Shown here piece by piece: positions 5,996-11,027 of a stretch of 11,027 nucleotides of DNA (the stretch's first letter is position 1; each line of letters opens with the position of its first letter). A model generated the notes under the pieces. That model ran no database searches. It saw nothing but the letters and a program-made list of their open reading frames with translations, and had not been told where the DNA came from. The position numbers and the translations under genes are program-made. This DNA is from Bacillota bacterium (GTDB lineage: Bacteria; Bacillota_H; UBA994; UBA5500). The stretch spans positions 1 through 11,027 of the forward strand of contig JAAYGE010000073.1 of assembly GCA_012727835.1 (NCBI GenBank), written 5' to 3'.

Positions 5996-6824
5996 GCCGA
6001 TAGTGGAAATTAAAGAATTATGTTATACCTATCCCGATCAAACGCTAGTGAAAATTGAGGGGGGGCCTTTTGTTGTATATCCGGGGCAGAAGGTTGCCCT
6101 AGTCGGGGCCACCGGCACCGGTAAGACCACCCTGCTGCAGCATATTATGGGGATTTTACGACCGGCTAAGGGACAAGTGCGAGTTTTAGACCAGGACCCG
6201 TTTCAAAACTTCAACCATATCCGCTGGCAAATTGGAGTGGTGCTGCAAAACCCGGACGAGCAAATTATTGGGCCGACGGTTTTTGATGATATTGCTTTCG
6301 GTTTGCGGGCTCGCCGTCTCCCGCGCGACGAAATACGTCGGCAGGTGGAAACGGTGGCGAAAGAATTGGGGGTAGCAGACCTATTAGATAAGGTTCCCCA
6401 CCATCTGAGTGGAGGGCAAAAACAAAAGGTAGCTCTGGCGGGGGCGGTGGTTACGCGTCCCCAGTTATTGGTGTTGGATGAACCCTTTAGCGGCCTGGAT
6501 GGTGGCAGCAAAAGAGAATTGCTAGATTATATTCGCGCTTTAAACAAACAATCGGGTTTAACGGTCATTTTGTCCACCCACGATTTAGAGTTAGTGCCTA
6601 CTATGGCCGACTTTGTATATGTATTGCACCAGGGGCGGCTACAAATGGCTGGCCCCCCGAGACAAATATTTACCCGCGTTAACGAATTGCGGGCAGCCGG
6701 TTTGGAACCGCCCGCCTTTGTTAAGCTTAGCAACTATCTGGTCGAGTTGGGAATTTTACCGGAGCTCCCTCTCACATGGCAGGCCTGTAAAGAATTGTTA
6801 AGACCGCCGGAGGGTGTGATATAG
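5988..6824 (+). CDS. cbiO: ECF transporter ATP-binding protein CbiO (cobalt/nickel import ATPase)
   Basis: This is the cytoplasmic ABC ATPase of the CbiMQO module, about 278 residues. All nucleotide-binding motifs are intact: Walker A GATGTGKT (40-47, K46), Q-loop VLQNPDEQ (Q87), signature LSGGQ (140-144), Walker B LLVLDEP (160-166, catalytic E165), D-loop SGLD, and H-loop STHD (H198). With a single ATPase gene, a homodimer is expected, as in Cbi and Nik systems, unlike the EcfA/EcfA' pair. The start is debatable. A TTG at 5988 sits 9 bases after GGGGGAG (5972-5978) and overlaps the end of cbiQ by 8 bases, implying translational coupling. A TTG at 5970 and a GTG at 6003 are less well supported. 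The PlsY-like gene follows within 30 bases. Confidence 0.9.
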   Translation: MARPIVEIKELCYTYPDQTLVKIEGGPFVVYPGQKVALVGATGTGKTTLLQHIMGILRPAKGQVRVLDQDPFQNFNHIRWQIGVVLQNPDEQIIGPTVFDDIAFGLRARRLPRDEIRRQVETVAKELGVADLLDKVPHHLSGGQKQKVALAGAVVTRPQLLVLDEPFSGLDGGSKRELLDYIRALNKQSGLTVILSTHDLELVPTMADFVYVLHQGRLQMAGPPRQIFTRVNELRAAGLEPPAFVKLSNYLVELGILPELPLTWQACKELLRPPEGVI

Positions 6825-6849
6825 TTAAAGGGAGAGGAGGGTGAGTGAG

Positions 6850-7434
6850 GTGGCCAAATATGCCTTATTGTGCTATCTAGTAGGTTCAATTCCCTTTGCC
6901 TATATTATTACGCGCCTATTCCATGGTGGCGATATTCGTACCCTGGGCTCTCGCAATGTGGGAACGACCAATGTGGCCAAAGAAGTGGGGTGGCTAGCCG
7001 GTCTATTAACCTTAGTCGGTGATATGTTTAAGGGGTGGGTGGCTGCCGCTGTAAGCGCCCTAGCGCCGTTAGGCAAGGTACGCTTTGCTTTGCCTGCCTT
7101 TGCTATCGCGGGGCATAATTGGCCCGTTTGGTTACGTTTCAAAGGTGGCGGTGGTTTGGCCACTTTTGTGGGCAGTTGTCTAGCTTATAGCGACTTGAAA
7201 AGCGCCCTTTTTGGTATGGTCGTTTGGGGCCTTTGTTATCTGTTGATTCGTGATCATGACCTCAGCGCTTTGACCGCCTGCATTGGGGCTCCACTGCTCT
7301 TTGCCCTCTTAGGTGAATCGGTACAAGCCTTGTTATTCTATTCTAGTTCCAGCTTGATGATTGCCTTAAGGCGTCTGCAAAGTATCTTGTCTAAGAGTTC
7401 ACTTCATAGTAGTAGCAATAATATAGGAGCTTAG
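6850..7434 (+). CDS. plsY: Divergent PlsY-like membrane protein (glycerol-3-phosphate acyltransferase family)
   Basis: PlsY transfers acyl groups from acyl-phosphate to glycerol-3-phosphate at the inner face of the membrane. Family landmarks are clear: LVGSIPFAY at the N terminus, GSRNVGTTNV (33-42), GDMFKG (57-62) and GHNWPVWLRFKGGGGLAT (88-105). Several key positions depart from the family. The motif-1 arginine (ten residues after S34) is lysine K44. The motif-2 lysine in F-K-G-G-K-G is glycine G101. Motif 3, with its conserved His, Asn and Glu near the C terminus, is absent and replaced by a serine-rich tail (164-194). It may be a paralogue with altered or lost activity. GTG 6850 has a 9-base spacing from AGGAGG (6835-6840); GTG 6841 abuts it and is unlikely. 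It is the last gene of the cbiMQO operon and ends at a terminator. Confidence 0.75.
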   Translation: MAKYALLCYLVGSIPFAYIITRLFHGGDIRTLGSRNVGTTNVAKEVGWLAGLLTLVGDMFKGWVAAAVSALAPLGKVRFALPAFAIAGHNWPVWLRFKGGGGLATFVGSCLAYSDLKSALFGMVVWGLCYLLIRDHDLSALTACIGAPLLFALLGESVQALLFYSSSSLMIALRRLQSILSKSSLHSSSNNIGA

Positions 7435-7441
7435 TAAAAAG

Positions 7442-7485
7442 AAACTGCTAGGACTGTGACACCCCCAGTCCTAGTTTTTGTTTTC
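7442..7485. terminator. Bidirectional terminator between the PlsY-like and EamA genes
   Basis: CTAGGACTG (7448-7456) and CAGTCCTAG (7466-7474) form a perfect 9-bp stem with a 9-base loop. TTTTTGTTTT follows on the plus strand, and a T-rich stretch (TTTCTTTTT) also follows on the minus strand. It serves both convergent genes. Confidence 0.85.
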
Positions 7486-8355
7486 CATGAGAAAGAGTAG
7501 GATACCGCTTAATAGTAGGGCGCTGCCCGCCAGTTGGAGTGGGGCCGGCACTTCGCGCCAAATGATATAGGCCATAATACTGGCCCCTAAGGGCTCGCCC
7601 AGGGTGGCTATACCCACGGCGGCGGTCGGTAGATAGGCTAATGCCCAGTTAAGAGAACTATGACCGATTACGGTGCAGATGAGGGCTAGGGCGGCGAATA
7701 GTAGCCACTCGCGGGGACTATAGGGCCACAACTGATTTCCGGTCAAGCTGGCTAGGAGCAGCAGCATAATGGCACTTATACCGTAAACGCTGGCCGCATA
7801 AGGAATGACCGCCATTTGTGAGCGGAGTGTCTTACCGCAAAGAAAATAGACGGCGGCAGCAAGTGCTCCAATTAGTGCCAATATATCGCCCCGCAATGGG
7901 GCTGGTGCTGTTCCTCCCGTGTCAGCCAGCCCGATCAGAAGGCTGCCCGCCAGAGCTAGGCCGGTACCGACCAATTGTTGGCGGCTCACTTTTTCTTTGT
8001 GGAGCAAATAGGACAAGATCATGACAAAGATTGGTTGGGTGGAAACTAAAACGGTGGAACTGGCTACCGAAGTATACCGTAAGGAACTGACCCAAGCGGC
8101 AAAATGCATGGCCAAGGCCAGGCCACTGGCCACGAGCAAGGTACGTTGTCGCCGTGACAGCAAAAGGAATTCTTGGCGGTGGTTAAGCCAAGCTAAAGGA
8201 AAGAGCATTAGGCTAGCCAGTAGTAGCCGATAACCGGCAATTACTAGCGGCGGGGCTGAAGAGAGCTTTATAAATACGGCTGCTCCAGAAACAGCTACTA
8301 CTCCTAAAGCTAATACCAGATAGGGGTTAATTGGCTTCCGCAAGTTACTCTCCAC
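7471..8355 (-). CDS. EamA/DMT-family transporter (drug/metabolite exporter)
   Basis: This is a cytoplasmic membrane transporter of 294 residues with the usual ten hydrophobic segments, arranged as two EamA repeats (about 12-144 and 156-291). The second repeat carries the characteristic GEPLGASIMAYIIWREVP stretch (253-270), and the first contains the parallel STQPIF...HKEKV region (105-123). Members export amino acids, nucleosides, sugars or drugs; substrate cannot be inferred. The start is uncertain. GTG at 8355 lacks a good ribosome binding site, while a TTG at 8343 is 6 bases after GGAG (8353-8350) and gives a protein starting MRKPINPYL. Its stop codon lies inside the stem of the shared terminator. 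It is transcribed away from the YeiH-like gene, with about 130 bases between them for promoters. Confidence 0.88.
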   Translation of the reverse strand: MESNLRKPINPYLVLALGVVAVSGAAVFIKLSSAPPLVIAGYRLLLASLMLFPLAWLNHRQEFLLLSRRQRTLLVASGLALAMHFAAWVSSLRYTSVASSTVLVSTQPIFVMILSYLLHKEKVSRQQLVGTGLALAGSLLIGLADTGGTAPAPLRGDILALIGALAAAVYFLCGKTLRSQMAVIPYAASVYGISAIMLLLLASLTGNQLWPYSPREWLLFAALALICTVIGHSSLNWALAYLPTAAVGIATLGEPLGASIMAYIIWREVPAPLQLAGSALLLSGILLFLMENKN

Positions 8356-8428
8356 GCTTTCGCAAGTTCTTGTCTGCTTTAATTCGGTATCTACGGCCGA
8401 ATACCTGTTAATTACCAGTGATCAGCCA

Positions 8429-8457
8429 TTCCCAGGTCTAGCAAAAGTGAGTACAAT
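8429..8457 (+). promoter_or_regulatory. Candidate promoter for the YeiH-family gene
   Basis: TTCCCA (8429-8434, 4/6 match to -35), 17-bp spacer, TACAAT (8452-8457, 5/6 match to -10), 32 bases before the ATG at 8490. It sits in the divergent region; a nearby inverted repeat GGTAT/ATACC (about 8387-8406) could be an operator but is short. Confidence 0.45.
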
Positions 8458-8489
8458 TAGACAGACTGAACTTTTAGGAGGTAGCATTG

Positions 8490-9482
8490 ATGTTTTCGCT
8501 GACGCGTTTAGCCCCGGGTATCTTATTGGTGGCGCTAATCCAATTGTTAGCTGGCTGGTTAGTCGGCTTTATACCCTTGCTTGATACATTAACTATTGGA
8601 GTCTTGCTGGGTATTCTCATTAATAATGTATTTCAGCTGCCTGCTGCTGTAGGGCCCGGTGTGAAATTTACGGAGAAACGTATTCTCCAGTGGGGTATCA
8701 TTCTACTAGGAATTGAACTAAATTTTGCCCTCATTTGGCGCCTAGGTGGCCGAATTATTTTTCTTATTGTCGCTACCGTAGCCCTAGGCTTGATTGCAGC
8801 TCAACTTTTGGGCCGTATTTTTAAAATCAATGATAAGCTTGCCGTCTTATTAGGTGTTGGCTCTTCTGTTTGTGGAGCTTCGGCGGTGGCTGCCGTGGAG
8901 CCGATTGTGCAACCAGAGAAGGAAGATATGGCTATGGCCATTGCGGCCATCAGTTTGCTGGGGGCTGCCGGTGTGGTACTATTCCCATTTCTCGGACGCC
9001 TGATGAACATGGAACAGGTGACTTACGGCATCTGGGCAGGGGTCTCCTTGCAGGGGGTAGCCCATGCGGTAGCAGCCGCCTTTGCCTATGGTGAAGTAAG
9101 TGGTGAAATTGGCACCCTCGTTAAGATGGGGCGGGTGGTTATGCTGGCACCGGTGGCCATATTTCTCAACTGGCGCTATGCGGGCCAAGTAGCAGGTGGT
9201 CCCTCTAGAAAGCGTTGGTTGCCGCCGGAGGTAATCGGTTTCGTCACTGTTGGCCTGCTGGCTACTTGGGAAATATTGCCTAGAATTATAAGCTTTGGTG
9301 GTCTAGCGGTGGACCTTAAAGCTTTAAGCAAAACCTTTATCACGGCCGCCATGGTGGCCATGGGTTTAGGCGTTAATCTGCAAAGATTGGGAGCTAGAGG
9401 CTTAAGGGCTTTAGTAATGGGGGCTACCCTATTTGCTGTTTTGGCTGGCGCTAGTCGGTTTTTGCTAACGTTTTTAGTGTGA
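8490..9482 (+). CDS. YeiH-family putative sulfate/anion exporter (UPF0324, PF03601)
   Basis: This is an integral membrane protein of 330 residues with about ten hydrophobic segments. Family signatures are GVGSSVCGASAVAA (about 123-136), matching the G-x-x-x-C-G-A-S-A-x-A core, and the HAVAAAFAYGEVSGEIGTLVK region (about 192-212) followed by MGRVVMLAPVA. The family is usually called putative sulfate exporter, but this is poorly established by experiment, so the substrate is open. The TTG at 8487 is also in frame, but the ATG at 8490 lies 8 bases after AGGAGG (8476-8481) and is the better start. It stands alone, divergent from the EamA exporter, with about 117 bases to the next gene. Confidence 0.85.
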   Translation: MFSLTRLAPGILLVALIQLLAGWLVGFIPLLDTLTIGVLLGILINNVFQLPAAVGPGVKFTEKRILQWGIILLGIELNFALIWRLGGRIIFLIVATVALGLIAAQLLGRIFKINDKLAVLLGVGSSVCGASAVAAVEPIVQPEKEDMAMAIAAISLLGAAGVVLFPFLGRLMNMEQVTYGIWAGVSLQGVAHAVAAAFAYGEVSGEIGTLVKMGRVVMLAPVAIFLNWRYAGQVAGGPSRKRWLPPEVIGFVTVGLLATWEILPRIISFGGLAVDLKALSKTFITAAMVAMGLGVNLQRLGARGLRALVMGATLFAVLAGASRFLLTFLV

Positions 9483-9599
9483 TCGCCTTACCCTTCTTAG
9501 GTCGGCAGGAGAAAATGGGACTTTTGCAGAAGTAGTACTTGTCTACTAAGGTAGCGAGAAATGGGGTAGGCTTTTGCTCCCAGTTGGACGGAGGGTAAA

Positions 9600-10877
9600 A
9601 TGATACTATTTTATGTCATCTTGCTGATTGTTATCGTTTTATTGGTCTGGCGCATTAATCATCCCGGCGATTTGCGTCTTAACCGGAAGTATTTAGCGCG
9701 TTTCTTAAAGGACCAGCAGGGGCGAGGACCGGTGCAGTTGCAGACCAGCAAATTGCCCTTGGATCGACCCGCCGATGCGCCCGAGGATAGAGCTTATTAT
9801 CACATCGAGGCCGAGTTTGCCGATGCCAGTAAACGGTCGGTGTTGGCGCAGATTGTATATCCTTTAGAAGAACTCCAGAAGGAGAGGGAGCGACGGAATC
9901 GGCCGGGCAATGAAGATCCGAACATTTTGCAGAGCATGGCATCCCAACTGCAGAGCACCTTCCAAGTAGGTGTGCCGGAAGACCCCTATAAGGATTTGAC
10001 CATGGAAGAGAAGATAACGGCCGCAAAAGTGGCGGAGGTAAATCAAGAGGTGGAGCATTTACGGATGCTATCGCTTTATTGCGATATTTTTCCTCGCTTG
10101 ATTGCCCATGATGAACAGCGGTTGATTACAATTACCGAACCGGTCGGCCAACAGCGTTTTGATGATTTATGGCAAGAACTTGATGAGGCGTCAAGGCGGA
10201 GTTTGTTAGTCCAGTTGGCGGAAGAACTGGCCCTTTTGCATATCCGAGGAGAAGATCTGGCCGCCCTATTACCACCCGGCCCTAGCCTTAGTGCAACGTC
10301 AATGCGAGAATCAATCGGCGCTGCCCTGGAAAATGGATTGGAGCTGGCCGCTACCACCATCCAGCAGGCGCAGGCGGCGGCCGACCCCATATGTGCTATT
10401 GCCAATCTGGAAAAGGGATTACGTTTGGCTAATGCTTCGCCCCGAGGCTTTTTCGTTCACGACGGCCGGGTGCGTAGTTGCCTCTGGGGAGGACTTAGGC
10501 GGGATCTATCGGCTTTAGACCTGGTGGAGTTAATTTGTGACCCGGCTTTGGGGCTAACGGCCCAGCAGGAAGAGGACCTACTGACGGTCTACCTAGATAA
10601 GTTGCAGCAGGATTTGGAGTCGGAAGCGGAAAGGATCACCCTAGTCCAACTGCGACGGTTAGTCATCTATTTCCAACTGGTACTCATAGGCCACCTGGCG
10701 GTTTTTGAAAGAAGCCCTCAGGCCGCCCGCTCTAAGAATCCTTTAGGCATCAAACATTGGCCGACCAGTAGTTTGAGCCAAGTGGCCAATAAAGTGTTAG
10801 TTCATTTGCAAACCGATGAGGAGCTGGGTGATTTGTATGATATATTAGCTCCTACCTTACAAGCGCTGGTTAAATAA
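9600..10877 (+). CDS. Membrane-anchored protein of unknown function, possible degenerate phosphotransferase/kinase fold
   Basis: I do not recognise this 425-residue protein by name. Residues 2-17 form one hydrophobic anchor, followed by positive charges (WRINHPGDLRLNRK), so the rest is probably cytoplasmic. A charged, probably disordered linker lies at 90-135. The layout resembles an aminoglycoside-phosphotransferase-like fold: N-lobe-like strands (65-88), a helix with NQEVEHLRMLS (148-158), the hinge-like LITITEPVG (175-183), a helix ending ELALLH (209-214), and a late FFVHDGRVRSCLWGGLRRDLSALDLVEL block (284-311). Where active enzymes have H-G-D and I-D-W, the sequence reads S-P-R-G and C-L-W, and the N-lobe lysine is also missing. 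If the fold is right it is a pseudokinase. The similarity is by eye only. GGAGG (9590-9594) is 5 bases before the ATG. It is monocistronic in this window. Confidence 0.6.
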   Translation: MILFYVILLIVIVLLVWRINHPGDLRLNRKYLARFLKDQQGRGPVQLQTSKLPLDRPADAPEDRAYYHIEAEFADASKRSVLAQIVYPLEELQKERERRNRPGNEDPNILQSMASQLQSTFQVGVPEDPYKDLTMEEKITAAKVAEVNQEVEHLRMLSLYCDIFPRLIAHDEQRLITITEPVGQQRFDDLWQELDEASRRSLLVQLAEELALLHIRGEDLAALLPPGPSLSATSMRESIGAALENGLELAATTIQQAQAAADPICAIANLEKGLRLANASPRGFFVHDGRVRSCLWGGLRRDLSALDLVELICDPALGLTAQQEEDLLTVYLDKLQQDLESEAERITLVQLRRLVIYFQLVLIGHLAVFERSPQAARSKNPLGIKHWPTSSLSQVANKVLVHLQTDEELGDLYDILAPTLQALVK

Positions 10878-10889
10878 CAGGTATTTAAA

Positions 10890-10945
10890 AGGGCGTGTCG
10901 CAAAACGTTTCTTGTAAACGTGGCGCAACGCGCCCTGTTTTCTGT
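10890..10945 (+). terminator. Terminator after the unknown membrane-anchored protein gene
   Basis: Two 21-base arms (10890-10910 and 10916-10936) pair at 17 positions: AGGGCG with CGCCCT at the base and ACGTTT with AAACGT next to the 5-base loop CTTGT. GTTTTCTGTT follows. It lies 12 bases after the stop. Confidence 0.75.
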
Positions 10946-11002
10946 TCTGGTAGGCAAAAACTGCCTGTTATTCGGCAGTTTCTTAGTACCAGAGCTGTTT
11001 TT
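10946..11002 (+). terminator. Second hairpin with T-tract near the window end (terminator, small RNA or leader)
   Basis: TCTGGTA (10946-10952) pairs with TACCAGA (10987-10993), and inside it AAACTGCC (10958-10965) pairs with GGCAGTTT (10974-10981), separated by a symmetric 5x5 internal loop and closed by an 8-base loop. GCTGTTTTT follows. Coming directly after another terminator, it may be a back-up terminator, a very short independent RNA, or part of the next gene's leader. Confidence 0.5.
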
Positions 11003-11027
11003 GGACACAACAAATAGGGGGATGGTC

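Noticed and set aside
10076..10405. 109-codon minus-strand frame inside the unknown membrane-anchored protein gene
   Set aside because: Antisense shadow; the plus-strand gene has a membrane anchor, a ribosome binding site and a terminator.
11022..11027. Possible start codon at the window edge after a G-run
   Set aside because: The G-run abuts the ATG with no spacing and only two codons are visible, so a gene cannot be supported.

Overview
The window looks like a chromosomal stretch from a Gram-positive anaerobe of the Firmicutes (Clostridia-like). This is an inference from several signs: strong AGGAGG-type ribosome binding sites, frequent GTG/TTG starts, tightly packed operons, intrinsic terminators, and the set of gene families (short PssA, nickel-pincer racemase LarA, ECF-type cobalt/nickel transporter, an acyl-phosphate glycerol-3-phosphate acyltransferase-type PlsY). 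No rRNA, tRNA, CRISPR array or insertion sequence was seen.

Layout. (1) 1-1056: the 3' end of a flippase-like integral membrane protein followed directly by pssA (phosphatidylserine synthase), ending in a strong hairpin. (2) 1143-2351: a lone imidazolonepropionase-like amidohydrolase with a cysteine-rich tail and its own terminator. (3) 2407-2660: about 250 bases with no convincing intact gene, either a decayed gene or a structured RNA. (4) 2686-4398: larA (nickel-dependent racemase family) and trmL (tRNA wobble 2'-O-methyltransferase), then a terminator region. (5) 4573-7434: an apparent operon cbiM-cbiQ-cbiO plus a strongly divergent PlsY-like membrane protein, ending in a terminator shared with the convergent gene. 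(6) 7471-8355, minus strand: an EamA/DMT-family exporter. (7) 8490-9482: a YeiH-family putative anion exporter, transcribed divergently from the EamA gene. (8) 9600-10877: a membrane-anchored protein of unknown function that reads like a degenerate phosphotransferase/kinase fold, followed by two hairpins.

How the genes may work together: LarA needs a nickel-pincer nucleotide cofactor, and the CbiMQO module is of the ECF family that imports Ni2+ or Co2+. The two lie a few hundred bases apart. A nickel link is therefore plausible, as in lactobacilli where a nickel ECF transporter accompanies the lar genes, but no cofactor-synthesis genes (larB, larC, larE) are present here. The most unusual items are the PlsY-like protein that has lost residues of all three catalytic motifs, the CbiM with a shifted metal-binding N terminus and no CbiN partner, and the anchored pseudokinase-like protein. 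I did not find a clear, self-contained, previously undescribed system. The best candidates are these divergent proteins and the unexplained 2407-2660 segment.
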